Assembly (NCBI RefSeq): GCF_014334095.1
Contig: NZ_CP060495.1
Span: 1,759,001 to 1,823,000, forward strand
DNA from: Novosphingopyxis iocasae
Lineage (GTDB): Bacteria; Pseudomonadota; Alphaproteobacteria; Sphingomonadales; Sphingomonadaceae
DNA length: 64,000 nt
Reading direction: 5' to 3'
Below are positions 29,110 to 37,788 of the stretch, in pieces. A program made the translations under genes and the position numbers. How positions within the stretch are numbered: position 1 is the first letter of the stretch; the number at the start of each line of letters is the position of its first letter. The notes under the pieces are model-generated. The model had not been told where the DNA came from. It ran no database searches and saw only the letters and a program-made list of their open reading frames with translations.

Positions 29110-30375
29110 TTACTGCCCCGCCGGCGCTTCTAGATCAGCCGGTTCGTCATCGCGCGCCGTCTGACGGGCGATGCCCTTCTGTCGGCGCGGCTGCACCGTC
29201 TCGCCCGGATTGAGGAACCCGGCGGCGTAGAGCACCACCTGCTCATTACCGGAAAGGCCGCTGGCAATGGTCAGGCCCGCATCGGTTACGGTGCCGATGG
29301 TCACGCCGCGCCGCTCGATCTTGTTGCCGGGGCCGACGATGTAGACAAAATTGCCCTTTTCATCGCTCTGTACCGCGCTTTCGGGAAGAACCGGCGCGGA
29401 GACTGCACCGGCACGGATCAGCGCATTGGCAAAACCACCGGGGCGCAAGGACTTGTCATAGGACAAGGCAATGCGCGCGATGCCCTGGCGCGACTGGGGG
29501 TCAATGGTGGGGGAGACCTGCCAGATCTGCCCGTTCAATGTTTCCGTGGTGCCGACCGGCATCACCTGCGCCGGCACACCGACGGATATCTGTGCCAGAT
29601 CATCCTCGCTCAGCTGTGCCTGCATCTCCATCTGGCCGCCCGCGGCCATGCGGAACAGCGTGCCGGAACCCTGGGTGACGATCTGGCCAGGCTGCACATT
29701 GCGTTCCAAAATGATGCCGCTTGTGGGGGCCACCACATTGAGCCGGGCGTTACGCGCCTGCGCTTCGTTCAGCGAGGCGCGCGCCACGCGAAGCTGCGCC
29801 TGCGCGCGCTCTTTCTCGGCGGTCAGACGATCGACATCGGCCTGACTGATGAAACCGCGGTCGACGAGTTGGAGGGCGCGATTGAGCTGCGCCTGCGCAA
29901 GGTTGAGGCTGGATTCGGCCACGCTGATCTGCGCGCGGAGCCCCTCGACCTGCTGGTTTTGCACCGACCGGTCTACAGCGGCTAGTACCTGCCCCTGCTT
30001 CACCCAGTCGCCGGCATTGACATAAACCTGTGTCACCCGGCCACCTTCTCCAACAATACCGACAGGCGTGTCGAACCGCGCACCGATGGTGCCAGTGGCG
30101 TTAATGGCGTTCACCACGGTGTTGCTGCCAGGCGCGACCACCGTCACCACGGGTGCCTCCTGTCCGCCGGCCTCTCCGCCCGCCGCAGCCGCATCGGCTG
30201 CAGGCTCTTCGCCGCGCGTGAAGAAATAACCGGCAATGCCGAGGACCAGCACGATCGCGATGATGGCGATAATGACCGTGCGCTTGCGCCTACGGGCCAG
30301 CCGCTCTTCACGGGCAGCTTCCACACCGGGGGATTCCATCTCGTTCGTGATCGTCGATTCGTAGTTCATTGCCAT
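29110..30375 (-). CDS. RND efflux periplasmic adaptor subunit (HlyD/MFP family)
   Basis: This is the membrane-fusion protein linking the RND permease to an outer-membrane channel. An N-terminal membrane anchor (about residues 35-53) is followed by a lipoyl half-motif (NAGDWVKQGQVLAAVD), an alpha-helical hairpin (about 145-215), the second lipoyl half (NVVAPTSGIILERNVQPGQIV), a beta barrel and a C-terminal RRxG tail. ATG codons at 30375 and 30369 are candidate starts; the first is used here, giving 421 residues, while the frame is open to 30414. The permease follows after 6 bp, so the two form an operon. Confidence 0.9.
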   Translation of the reverse strand: MAMNYESTITNEMESPGVEAAREERLARRRKRTVIIAIIAIVLVLGIAGYFFTRGEEPAADAAAAGGEAGGQEAPVVTVVAPGSNTVVNAINATGTIGARFDTPVGIVGEGGRVTQVYVNAGDWVKQGQVLAAVDRSVQNQQVEGLRAQISVAESSLNLAQAQLNRALQLVDRGFISQADVDRLTAEKERAQAQLRVARASLNEAQARNARLNVVAPTSGIILERNVQPGQIVTQGSGTLFRMAAGGQMEMQAQLSEDDLAQISVGVPAQVMPVGTTETLNGQIWQVSPTIDPQSRQGIARIALSYDKSLRPGGFANALIRAGAVSAPVLPESAVQSDEKGNFVYIVGPGNKIERRGVTIGTVTDAGLTIASGLSGNEQVVLYAAGFLNPGETVQPRRQKGIARQTARDDEPADLEAPAGQ

Positions 30376-30624
30376 CTGCCCGTTCGCCCCTTTGCGGCCC
30401 GTTCCGGCCTGCAAGCGGAGCTGTATTATCCGAATAACTCAGTCACCGCAAGCGCCTCGCAAACGCCGCGCATTTGCGCAAGGTCATCGCATGGTGCGCC
30501 TTAACGTCAGCAGACCTTTTGGAAAAAGGAATTGGTCAGGCGCTGTCCGAGGTTCGACAAACGACGTGCCGGGCGGGAAGCGCATGGGCCGGCGCGGGCA
30601 AGGAACTTGCTCGCTCATTAAAAA

Positions 30625-30650
30625 AAAAGGGCTGCCGAAGCAGCCCTTTT
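30625..30650 (-). terminator. Rho-independent terminator after the GlsB/YeaQ gene
   Basis: AAAAGGGCTGC-CGAA-GCAGCCCTTTT is a perfect 11-bp stem with a stable tetraloop and A/T runs on both sides. It lies 40 bp beyond the stop of the GlsB/YeaQ gene on the minus strand and separates it from the efflux operon. Confidence 0.88.
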
Positions 30651-30690
30651 CCTTCACCTGACCGCATCTGCGGCCGGTATTGAGTTGCGC

Positions 30691-30957
30691 TTAGCGAATA
30701 CGCTTGCGCTGAATAAGGTTGGCGATCGCCAGCAGGATCACCGCGCCGACGAACGACATCAGCAGGCCGGGGATGCTGAAGCTCGTGAGGGTCGAGCCGA
30801 TACCGAACAACGCGGTTCCAACCCAGCCGCCGATCAACGCGCCGATCAGGCCAACGACGATGTTCCAGAAGATGCCCATGGATGCATCACGACCCATGAC
30901 CATGCTGGCAAGCCAGCCGATGATTCCGCCTACGATAATGGCTATAATCCAGCCCAT
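30691..30957 (-). CDS. GlsB/YeaQ/YmgE family stress-response membrane protein
   Basis: This 88-residue protein consists almost wholly of three hydrophobic segments with glycine-rich turns (GWIIAIIVGGIIGWLAS, IVVGLIGALIGGWVG and a final helix ending QRKRIR). That is the transglycosylase-associated or GlsB-like family pattern. Such proteins are induced by stress in several bacteria, but their biochemical role is unknown. The start at 30957 has an AGGAGGA site 8 nt upstream, so the longer frame to 31023 is not used. Confidence 0.88.
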   Translation of the reverse strand: MGWIIAIIVGGIIGWLASMVMGRDASMGIFWNIVVGLIGALIGGWVGTALFGIGSTLTSFSIPGLLMSFVGAVILLAIANLIQRKRIR

Positions 30958-31053
30958 TACACTTCCTCCTGCTTCACAGATGGGCCGGTTACGCTTGCCC
31001 GTCTTTCTGCAGGTTTCAATCAACCGTTAGGATAAAGGTTCCGCAAGCATAAC

Positions 31054-31087
31054 GAAAAGCGCCCGCCAGAAAATGCTGACGGGCGCT
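31054..31087 (-). terminator. Rho-independent terminator after sciP
   Basis: Read on the minus strand, AGCGCCCG and GCGGGCGCT pair with an inner CAG/CTG extension and are followed by TTTT. The position is about 50 bp after the DUF1153 gene. Confidence 0.72.
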
Positions 31088-31137
31088 CCGAATGGCTATG
31101 GTGCTGGAGAAGGCGACTGAGCAAGTGCCCGAGGGCA

Positions 31138-31437
31138 TCAATATTTCTGCTGGCGCTCGTAAAGATCGCGATAATGCTGGATGCGCGTGACGCGCAGGCC
31201 CGGCATGCCCGATCGGTCGACGGCACGTTGCCAGCCGGCAAATTCCTCCAGTGTCAGATCATAGCGCTCGCACGCTTCATCCACAGTGAGGAGCCCGCCA
31301 TTGACCGCGGCAACGACCTCGGCCTTGCGGCGCACGACCCAGCGGCGCGTGGTGACCGGCGGAAGATCGGCGATCGTCAGCGGCTCGCCGAGCGGACCGA
31401 TTACCTGGGCCGGTTTGATTTTCTGGTTCTCGATCAT
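31138..31437 (-). CDS. sciP: SciP-like DUF1153 regulator of CtrA
   Basis: This 99-residue protein matches the DUF1153 family. In Caulobacter the family member SciP is a small helix-turn-helix protein that binds CtrA at promoters and blocks recruitment of RNA polymerase in G1 cells. Visible are the GPLGEPLTIADLPP segment (residues 14-27), the basic RRWVVRRKAEVVAAVNGG helix and the LTVDEACERYDLTLEEFAGW helix-turn-helix-like region. A GGGGGAATGA site precedes the ATG. The gene implies a CtrA-based cell-cycle circuit in this organism. It is followed by a terminator and preceded by about 520 bp without a gene. Confidence 0.88.
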   Translation of the reverse strand: MIENQKIKPAQVIGPLGEPLTIADLPPVTTRRWVVRRKAEVVAAVNGGLLTVDEACERYDLTLEEFAGWQRAVDRSGMPGLRVTRIQHYRDLYERQQKY

Positions 31438-31959
31438 TTCATTCCCCCAGAATGAGCGGCCATAGCGGCCCCTGGTGTTGGAGGTTCCTTACCCGTCATG
31501 TTCCTGCCAGATGTTGAAGCGCCAAGGTAAACAGGGTCTTTACGAGCCGCCGTCCGTCCGGCGAACGGAGCGAACGGACCGGCGAAGCGAGGCGAAGCGC
31601 CGCAGCGCCCTGCAAAAAAGTCGATTCGATCGTCCATCGTCCCCACCAGAAGGAAGCCCCGACGATCGCGCCGTGCGGACGTCCGCTCGCGCAGCCCCGG
31701 CGCGGCCAGTACGGCGCGCAAGGTCGCATAGTCGATGGCAGAGAGCGGGCTCCTCGCGCTGTCGAACTGCTGATGTGAGGGTATGTCCATACCCCCTCAT
31801 TAGCTGCGAGAGGATAAGCTTCCGTAAAAATGCGGTTCAGCCGCCATTAGCTTTGGTTAACGCAGCCTTGTCGATTCGGCACGATGCAACCGTGCCCCCG
31901 CCGCGTTGCATCGCGGCCGCCGCTGGCAATTTTGCCCCGGCAGGACTATGTGCGCGGCC
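31438..31959. other. 522-bp intergenic region between divergent sciP and mnmA
   Basis: I see no convincing gene here. The two open frames across it (minus 31434-31790 and plus 31475-31963) lack homology and sensible composition. Bases 31565-31600 contain short imperfect tandem units of the type GCGAACGGA/GCGAAGCGA. Two GANTC sites (near 31623 and 31871) are the recognition sequence of the CcrM methyltransferase. The region should hold the promoters of both genes. Confidence 0.5.
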
Positions 31960-33075
31960 ATGACGCAGATTGCAGATTTCCAGCTTGGTGACGATCTTAC
32001 CGGCAAGCGTATCGTCGTTGCGATGTCGGGCGGCGTCGACAGCTCCGTCGTGGCCGCGCTCGCCGCGCGATCGGGCGCGGAAACCATCGGCGTGACGCTG
32101 CAGCTCTACGATCACGGTGCCGCGGTGCAGCGTGCCGGCTCCTGCTGCGCGGGCCAGGACATCCGCGATGCGCGCGCTGTCGCCGACAAGCTGGGCATCG
32201 CGCATTATGTGTTCGACCATGAAAGCCGCTTCCGGGATTCGGTGATCGACCAGTTCGCGGACGATTATGCGAACGGCCGCACGCCGATTCCCTGCGTCCA
32301 GTGCAACATGGGCGTGAAGTTCACCGATCTGCTTTCGCTCGCGCGGGATCTTGGCGCCGATTGCCTGGCCACCGGCCACTATGTGCGCCGGGAAATGGGC
32401 GCTGGCGGGGCCGAGCTGCACCGCGCCGCCGATCCGGCGCGCGATCAGAGCTATTTCCTGTTCGCCACCACGCGCGATCAGCTCGATTATCTGCGCTTTC
32501 CGCTGGGCGCGATGCCCAAGGCCGACGTGCGCGATCTTGCGCGCGAGGTTGCCCTGCCCGTCGCGGCCAAGCCCGACAGCCAGGACATCTGCTTCGTGCC
32601 CGATGGCGATTATGCGCGCATCGTGCGCAAGCTGCGCCCGGAAGCGGGCGAAGAAGGCGCGATCGTCGATTTGTCCGGTCGCGAGCTTGGCCGGCACAAG
32701 GGCATCATCCACTATACCGTCGGCCAACGCCGCGGGCTGGATATCGGCGGACAGGCCGAGCCACTTTACGTCGTGCGCATCGATGCGGCGCAGCGGCAGG
32801 TGGTGGTCGGCCCCAAGGCCGCGCTGGCCGTGGCAGGCGCCGAGCTGAGCGATATCAACTGGATCGGCGGGGAGCGGGACGGCCCACTTACCGCCAAGGT
32901 GCGTTCGCTCGCCAAGCCCGTGCCTGCGCGGCTGGAAGGAAACCGCATTCTGTTTGATGAACCCGAATATGGCGTCGCTCCGGGGCAAGCCGCCGTGCTC
33001 TATCGGGGAACGCAAGTGCTCGGCGGCGGTTGGATCGAGACAACCCTGGCGGCAAAGGATCAACTGGCCGCCTGA
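31960..33075 (+). CDS. mnmA: tRNA 2-thiouridine(34) synthase MnmA
   Basis: This ATP-dependent enzyme thiolates the wobble uridine of tRNA for Lys, Glu and Gln. The PP-loop SGGVDSSV lies near residue 22. The catalytic cysteines are present as CVQCN (near residue 110) and SQDICFV (near residue 207), so both halves of the persulfide relay are intact. The 371-residue product starts [13 protein letters not shown] at 31960. An ATG four codons upstream (31948) is a close alternative. It precedes the LOV kinase gene by 61 bp with no clear terminator. Confidence 0.93.
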   Translation: MTQIADFQLGDDLTGKRIVVAMSGGVDSSVVAALAARSGAETIGVTLQLYDHGAAVQRAGSCCAGQDIRDARAVADKLGIAHYVFDHESRFRDSVIDQFADDYANGRTPIPCVQCNMGVKFTDLLSLARDLGADCLATGHYVRREMGAGGAELHRAADPARDQSYFLFATTRDQLDYLRFPLGAMPKADVRDLAREVALPVAAKPDSQDICFVPDGDYARIVRKLRPEAGEEGAIVDLSGRELGRHKGIIHYTVGQRRGLDIGGQAEPLYVVRIDAAQRQVVVGPKAALAVAGAELSDINWIGGERDGPLTAKVRSLAKPVPARLEGNRILFDEPEYGVAPGQAAVLYRGTQVLGGGWIETTLAAKDQLAA

Positions 33076-33136
33076 ACGATTCACGCGGAAACGATGCCGG
33101 AACAGCGGGCATGGTTGACCCCGAAAGAGGCATGCC

Positions 33137-34225
33137 ATGACTGAAAATGATCTCCCCACCGCCGGAATGTCCGACACCGGACGAGCAAATCTCCAGCAAA
33201 TTCTGGATCACAGCGATGACGGTGCGAACCTGATCCTTCAGGCGCTCGGCCAGACGCGCATGGCCATGTGCGTCACCGATCCGCGCCAAGGCGACAACCC
33301 GATCATCTTCGCCAATCCCAGCTTTTACGAGATGACGCGCTATGATGAGAGCGATGTGGTCGGTAACAACTGCCGCATGCTTCAGGGCGAAGGCACCGAT
33401 CCTTCGCACATCGCCAAGATGCGCGATCTGATCCGGAACGAGAAGACGGGCGTCGTCGAACTGCTCAATTATCGCAAGGACGGCACCAGCTTCTGGAACG
33501 CGGTGCATATCGGCCCGATTTACGACCGGGAGGGACGGCTCGTCTATTTCTACGGGACGCAGTGGGATGTCAACAATGTGGTCGCCGCGCGCGTGGCCGA
33601 TCAGCAGTTCCGGATGATCAACCGAGAGCTGAACCATCGCATGAAGAATGTGTTTGCGGTGATCGCCTCGATTGTAACCATGTCCTCGCGCGGGATGGAT
33701 AGCGCGCAGGACGCCGCCGATATCGCGCGCGACCGGATCGTGGCGCTGGGCCGCGCCCATGAAGCCACCATCGGTATGAGCATGGACGACAGCGGCATTC
33801 AACTGCGCGATATGGTGGCCGAAGTCTTGAGCCCGTTTCACCGCGCGACATCGTCCGACGCGCATATCGAGGGCAAGCCGATCGAGTTACCGCGCGACGC
33901 GATCACGCCGATGGGCCTGGTGCTGCACGAACTGGCGACCAACAGTGCCAAACACGGTTTCCTCGGCAACCGCGCGCAGGAGCTGACCATTCGCTGGGAG
34001 CTGAGCCGGGACGAAAGCGGCATGCTCGACTTCCTGTGGGAAGAGCGCTTCGAGGATCCCGGTACCGTCGACTCTGTGCATGAAGGATCGGGCACGCAGA
34101 TCATCCGCACCGTATTGGCCGCAGTGCACGCCAGCTTCGAACGCAAGCTCGAAGAGAATTACTGGCGCTCACGCATCCGTCTGCCGATGACCAACCCGGT
34201 GCAGATCAAACCGTTCGAGATCTGA
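33137..34225 (+). CDS. LOV-domain blue-light sensor histidine kinase (HWE/HisKA_2 type)
   Basis: This 362-residue soluble sensor kinase has an N-terminal PAS/LOV domain (about 35-155) with GNNCRMLQGEGTD. Cys79 in this motif is the residue that forms the photo-adduct with flavin. The phospho-acceptor region is LNHRMKNVFAVI, with His167, typical of HWE/HisKA_2 kinases. The ATPase domain carries the N-box HELATNSAKHG. No membrane segment is seen. Relatives control general stress response and lifestyle in light. No cognate response regulator is encoded nearby. The canonical motif has Phe where this has Met (NCRMLQ rather than NCRFLQ), a tolerated change. Confidence 0.9.
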   Translation: MTENDLPTAGMSDTGRANLQQILDHSDDGANLILQALGQTRMAMCVTDPRQGDNPIIFANPSFYEMTRYDESDVVGNNCRMLQGEGTDPSHIAKMRDLIRNEKTGVVELLNYRKDGTSFWNAVHIGPIYDREGRLVYFYGTQWDVNNVVAARVADQQFRMINRELNHRMKNVFAVIASIVTMSSRGMDSAQDAADIARDRIVALGRAHEATIGMSMDDSGIQLRDMVAEVLSPFHRATSSDAHIEGKPIELPRDAITPMGLVLHELATNSAKHGFLGNRAQELTIRWELSRDESGMLDFLWEERFEDPGTVDSVHEGSGTQIIRTVLAAVHASFERKLEENYWRSRIRLPMTNPVQIKPFEI

Positions 34226-34248
34226 CGCGCGAAAGCGGGCGGACAGCC

Positions 34249-34611
34249 TCAGTCTACTGCGTCCAGTTCCTCCGGCGTCAGCAGCACGCAGCCGAAATCG
34301 CCGCGCTTTTCCGCTGCCGCCTCGGCCAGCAGCGGCACCGAAGCGAACATGCGTTTGTTCGCAGGATCATCGCGCATCGACACGATTTCAGTACCCGGTT
34401 CGTTATCCGTCTCACAGCTTTGCAGGCTGCGTCCCTCGACATAGCGGCAGGAACAGGCAACGCGGGCAGTGTAGCGCGCGCCAAGTTCTGCCTGCATGCT
34501 CAGCGAGCGCCATTGCCAGATCAGCAATGCGCCTGCGATCAGCACCAGCAGCGCAGCGATGCGCACCGGCCAATACCACCAGTGGCGCGCGCGGGGATCA
34601 ACACTTGTCAT
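34249..34611 (-). CDS. small single-span membrane protein of unknown function
   Basis: This 120-residue protein has one hydrophobic segment (about residues 17-35, VRIAALLVLIAGALLIW) and a periplasmic part holding two close cysteines (ACSC) and a third further on (LQSC). These may form a disulfide or bind a ligand. The ATG at 34611 (MTSVDPRARHWW) is preferred over the GTG at 34623. It is divergent from the serine hydrolase gene, whose start is only 32 bp away, and converges with the LOV kinase. I do not recognise the family. Confidence 0.62.
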   Translation of the reverse strand: MTSVDPRARHWWYWPVRIAALLVLIAGALLIWQWRSLSMQAELGARYTARVACSCRYVEGRSLQSCETDNEPGTEIVSMRDDPANKRMFASVPLLAEAAAEKRGDFGCVLLTPEELDAVD

Positions 34612-34643
34612 CAAAGGGCTCACTGGTGCAGGTCATCGCGCGC

Positions 34644-35798
34644 ATGCCTAGGAACAAATCGCTTTATCCCGCAACCGCTTTCGCGGCCCTTCTGCTGCTC
34701 GCGGGCTGCGGATCGGACACCCCTGTCGCCCCGCCGCCGCCCGATCCGTGCGACGCGCGCTGCGACTATATCGCCATGGACAGCCCGGTGGACCGCGCTG
34801 CGCTCGATGCTCGGATCGAGCCGCTGTTCAGCGATCCCGCGCAGGCCGAAACGCGCGCCCTCGTGATCATGCGCTACGGCAAGCCGGTGGCTGAGCGTTA
34901 CGCGCCGGGATATTCCGCCGACACGCCGCTCATCAGCTGGTCGATGGAAAAGAGCGTGACCGCCGTCCTCATCGGCATGCTGGTGGCCGACGGGCGGCTG
35001 AAGCTGGACGATCCCGCGCCCATTGCCGAATGGCAGAGCCCGGGCGATCCGCGCCGCAACATCACGCTGCGCCATCTGTTGCACATGGCGAGCGGACTCG
35101 ATCATACCGAGGGGCTCGATCCTGCCGAACCCGGCGAGATTTACGATGGCGACACGGTGTGCATGCTGTTCCTCGACGGCGCGGACGATATGGCCCGCTA
35201 TGCCGAAAGTCGCCCGATGGAGGCGCGCGCGGGCGAAAAGTTCGAATATAGCTCGGCCACCACGGTGATCCTCGCCGATATCATCGCGCGCGAGCTGACC
35301 GACAGCAAAAATCCGCGCGTGCGGATGGAGGCGGTTCGTCGCTTCGCTTATGGCCGGTTGTTCGAGCCGCTGCGCATGAACAGCGCAAAAATCGAATTCG
35401 ACCGGGCCGGCACAATGATCGGCGGATCGATCATGCACGCCACCGCGCGCGACTGGGCGAAGTTCGGCGAGTTTCTGCGCAATGGCGGCTCGATCGGCGG
35501 GGCGCAGCTGATCCCGCGCAAATGGATCGAGTTCATGCGCACGCCCTCGCCCACCAACGCGGTTTACGGCGGCCATATCTGGCTGAACGCACGCGCCGGG
35601 GCGGATGGTTTGCCGATCCTGTTTCCGGATGAAGCGCCCGCCACCACCTTCGCCGCGCTCGGCCATCTCGGCCAATATGTCATCGTTTCGCCCGAACAGG
35701 GGCTGACGGTGGTGCGCCTTGGAAAGACGCCCGATGAGGGGCGTCAGGCGGCGCGCGATCAGCTGGGCCGCATCGTGAACCTGTTTCCGGTAAGGTAG
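34644..35798 (+). CDS. beta-lactamase-fold serine hydrolase, lipoprotein
   Basis: This 384-residue protein has a lipoprotein signal with lipobox L19-A-G-C22, placing it in the periplasm on a lipid anchor. The class C beta-lactamase/penicillin-binding-protein fold is indicated by the nucleophile motif S100-M-E-K103, the Y202-S-S motif and the GHLGQ segment near residue 339 in place of KTG. Family members include esterases, D-aminopeptidases and 6-aminohexanoate-dimer hydrolases, and it should not be read as a resistance gene. The MVIMRYGKPVAERY-like segment is typical of the esterase-like group. The start at 34644 is the first that gives a proper signal peptide. Confidence 0.85.
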   Translation: MPRNKSLYPATAFAALLLLAGCGSDTPVAPPPPDPCDARCDYIAMDSPVDRAALDARIEPLFSDPAQAETRALVIMRYGKPVAERYAPGYSADTPLISWSMEKSVTAVLIGMLVADGRLKLDDPAPIAEWQSPGDPRRNITLRHLLHMASGLDHTEGLDPAEPGEIYDGDTVCMLFLDGADDMARYAESRPMEARAGEKFEYSSATTVILADIIARELTDSKNPRVRMEAVRRFAYGRLFEPLRMNSAKIEFDRAGTMIGGSIMHATARDWAKFGEFLRNGGSIGGAQLIPRKWIEFMRTPSPTNAVYGGHIWLNARAGADGLPILFPDEAPATTFAALGHLGQYVIVSPEQGLTVVRLGKTPDEGRQAARDQLGRIVNLFPVR

Positions 35799-35817
35799 AG
35801 CGCGTGACTGACTACAC

Positions 35818-35913
35818 CGTCATTGCGAGGAGCCGAAGGCGACGAAGCAATCCAGGGCCGATTCAGCGCTGCGCACGCACTGGATTGCTTCGGCCTGCGG
35901 CCTCGCAATGACG
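35818..35913. repeat. REP-like palindromic element, family B copy 2
   Basis: The 96-bp element has outer arms CGTCATTGCGAGG and CCTCGCAATGACG and inner arms GAAGCAATCCAG and CTGGATTGCTTC. It matches 14813-14910 in the arms but differs in the loop. It lies between the convergent serine hydrolase and phzF genes. Confidence 0.82.
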
Positions 35914-35941
35914 ATGAGCTAAAGTCGCTGGCGCCGATCCG

Positions 35942-36742
35942 TTAGAACGTAAACCGCCCCTCCGCCACCGTGACGCATGGCCCGCCGAGCACGGCGCGGG
36001 CACCTTCGCGGCGGCAGGTGAGATAGCCCTTGCGTTCGCTCGCCTGCAGCGCGGTGAAGCTTTCGCGGCCCAGCCGGTCGCACCAATAGGGCGTCAACGC
36101 GGCATGGGCGGAGCCGGTCACGCTGTCTTCGTCCACTCCGGCGCCGGGCACGAACACGCGGCTCAGAACGTCGGTATCGGTGCCGGGCGCGGTGCAGATA
36201 AATTGCAGATCGCCGAGCGGGGCCAGCGCGCGAAAATCGGGATCGAGCGCCATCACCTCGTCCGCAGTGGCATAACGAAAGATGTGATAGCCGCCCGCAT
36301 GGCTCGCGATTTCCTGCGGCCGGGCGCCGAGCCCGCGCACCGCTTCGTCGAAGCTTTCCTTCGGCTCCGGCGCATAAGCGGGCAGCGAGAGCGCATAGCC
36401 CTCGCCGTCCCGCGATACCGTCAGCACGCCCGCCTTGCGGGTGCGAAAGCGGACCTCGTCCGCGTCCTTCATCCACTCGGTCAGCGCGATATGGCCGCTC
36501 GCCAGCGTGGCATGGCCGCACAGGTCCACCGTGCTGGTGGGTGTGAACCAGGTGAGCTCATAATCCGCCTCGTCATCCGCGCAGGGCACCAGAAACGCCG
36601 TTTCGGCAAAATTGTTCTCGCCGCCGATCGCCTGCAGCACGGCATCGTCCGGCCAGCTTTCCAGCAGCATGACGGCGGCTTGATTGCCCGCGAACGCTTT
36701 GTCCGCAAAGGCATCGACGTGGAAGTAAGGGACGGTGGGCAT
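35942..36742 (-). CDS. PhzF family isomerase/epimerase-like protein
   Basis: This 266-residue protein of the diaminopimelate epimerase-like fold belongs to the PhzF family, which includes the phenazine isomerase and many proteins of unknown substrate. Motifs are HVDAFADKAFAGNQAAV at residue 8, the catalytic-glutamate segment NFAETAFL (Glu47), STVDLCGHATLASGH and DSVTGSAHAAL near the C-terminus. There are no phenazine genes nearby, so a phenazine role is unlikely. It is monocistronic and lies between two palindromic repeats. Confidence 0.88.
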   Translation of the reverse strand: MPTVPYFHVDAFADKAFAGNQAAVMLLESWPDDAVLQAIGGENNFAETAFLVPCADDEADYELTWFTPTSTVDLCGHATLASGHIALTEWMKDADEVRFRTRKAGVLTVSRDGEGYALSLPAYAPEPKESFDEAVRGLGARPQEIASHAGGYHIFRYATADEVMALDPDFRALAPLGDLQFICTAPGTDTDVLSRVFVPGAGVDEDSVTGSAHAALTPYWCDRLGRESFTALQASERKGYLTCRREGARAVLGGPCVTVAEGRFTF

Positions 36743-36768
36743 AAAGAGCTACCTTTGGTTTGAAAGCG

Positions 36769-36817
36769 CCGTTCGGGCTGAGCTTGTCGAAGCCTCGTTC
36801 TTCTTTCGGGCGAACGG
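36769..36817. repeat. REP-like element, family A copy 3 (truncated)
   Basis: One full arm (CCGTTCGGGCTGAGCTTGTC onward) is followed after a short gap by only the outer end of the second arm (CGGGCGAACGG). It is upstream of phzF and downstream of the cation diffusion facilitator gene. Confidence 0.65.
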
Positions 36818-36840
36818 ATCTAGGGCGTTAAGTCAGGACG

Positions 36841-37788
36841 CTATTCGCTCCCCTCGAGCTTCTTGAACTGGTCCTCTTCCACCAGCGGATTGTCCGGCTC
36901 ATCCACATGGCCTTCGGGGTCAATATGGATCAGCACTTCCACATCGGGGAAATGCGCGCGCAGATCGTCTTCCACGCGGTGAATGATATCGTGGCTTTCC
37001 GCCACCGTCATCTTTGCAGGCATATCGACATGGAACTGCGCGAAGTCGCGGTTGCCGCTGGTGCGGGTGCGCAGATCGTGGAGGTTCTTCAACTCCTCGT
37101 GCCGATGCGCCATTTCGATGAAGGCGAGGCGTTTTTCCTCCGGCCATTCCTTGTCCATCAGCTGATCGATCGCGCGGCTCGCCCCGCGAAAGGCGTTCCA
37201 GCCGAGCCACAAAGCGATGGCGACGCCGAACAGCGGGTCGGTCCAGCCGAGGCCCAGATACTGGTCCAGCACAAGCGCGGCGATGACCGAAAGATTCAGC
37301 AGCAGATCGCTCTGATAGTGCAGATTGTCCGCCTCGATCGCGACCGATCCGGTGCGGCGGATGATGCTCTTCTGATAGGCCACCAGCCCGAAGGTGGCGA
37401 TGATCGCGATGACCGAGACGATGATGCCGGATTCCGCTTGCTCGACCGGTGCGCCCTTCAGCAGCCGCTCCACCGCGCGCCAGGCAATCAGCGCGGCGGA
37501 CACCGCGATCAGCGCGACCTGGAACAGCGCGGCCAGCGATTCGGCCTTGCCATGGCCGAAGCGATGGTCCTCGTCCGGCGGCATCGCGGCATAGCGCACG
37601 CTGAACAGCAGGACGAGAGAAGCCGCTAGATCCAGGCCCGTATCGGCAAGCGAGCCGAGCATCGCGACCGATCCGGTGGCGATCGACGCCCAGGTCTTGA
37701 GGACGAGCAGGAACAGCGCGGTCCCCACGCTGGCAAGCGCCGCGCGCACATTGAGGGGCAGACCGCCGCCTGTGTCTGCAGTGCTCAC
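36841..37788 (-). CDS. cation diffusion facilitator (FieF-like)
   Basis: This 315-residue six-span inner-membrane metal/proton antiporter would export Zn2+, Fe2+ or similar ions. The metal site residues are visible in TM2 (SLADTGLDLAAS) and TM5 (NLHYQSDLLLN). The HRFGHGKAESLA motif follows TM2. The cytoplasmic C-terminal ferredoxin-like domain has its metal-binding histidines in FHVDMPA and VLIHIDPEGH. The start is taken as the GTG at 37788, which overlaps the pdxH stop by 4 nt (GTGA) and has GAAGGG upstream. The frame itself is open to 37812. The overlap implies coupled expression with pdxH. Confidence 0.88.
   Translation of the reverse strand: MSTADTGGGLPLNVRAALASVGTALFLLVLKTWASIATGSVAMLGSLADTGLDLAASLVLLFSVRYAAMPPDEDHRFGHGKAESLAALFQVALIAVSAALIAWRAVERLLKGAPVEQAESGIIVSVIAIIATFGLVAYQKSIIRRTGSVAIEADNLHYQSDLLLNLSVIAALVLDQYLGLGWTDPLFGVAIALWLGWNAFRGASRAIDQLMDKEWPEEKRLAFIEMAHRHEELKNLHDLRTRTSGNRDFAQFHVDMPAKMTVAESHDIIHRVEDDLRAHFPDVEVLIHIDPEGHVDEPDNPLVEEDQFKKLEGSE

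Noticed and set aside
30474-30683. Short plus-strand frame across the terminator after the YeaQ gene
   Set aside because: It includes the terminator hairpin and has no homology or ribosome site.
31556-31610. GCGAACGGA/GCGAAGCGA units considered as a repeat array or CRISPR
   Set aside because: Units are only about 9 bp, imperfect and without spacers. No CRISPR array or cas gene is in the window.
31434-31790. 118-codon minus-strand frame upstream of sciP
   Set aside because: No family, no ribosome site and low-complexity tandem sequence; it would also overlap the sciP start.
34644-35798. Beta-lactamase resistance gene
   Set aside because: The SxxK and YxS motifs are shared with esterases and peptidases; the KTG motif is replaced by HLG and a lipoprotein signal is present, so resistance is not supported.
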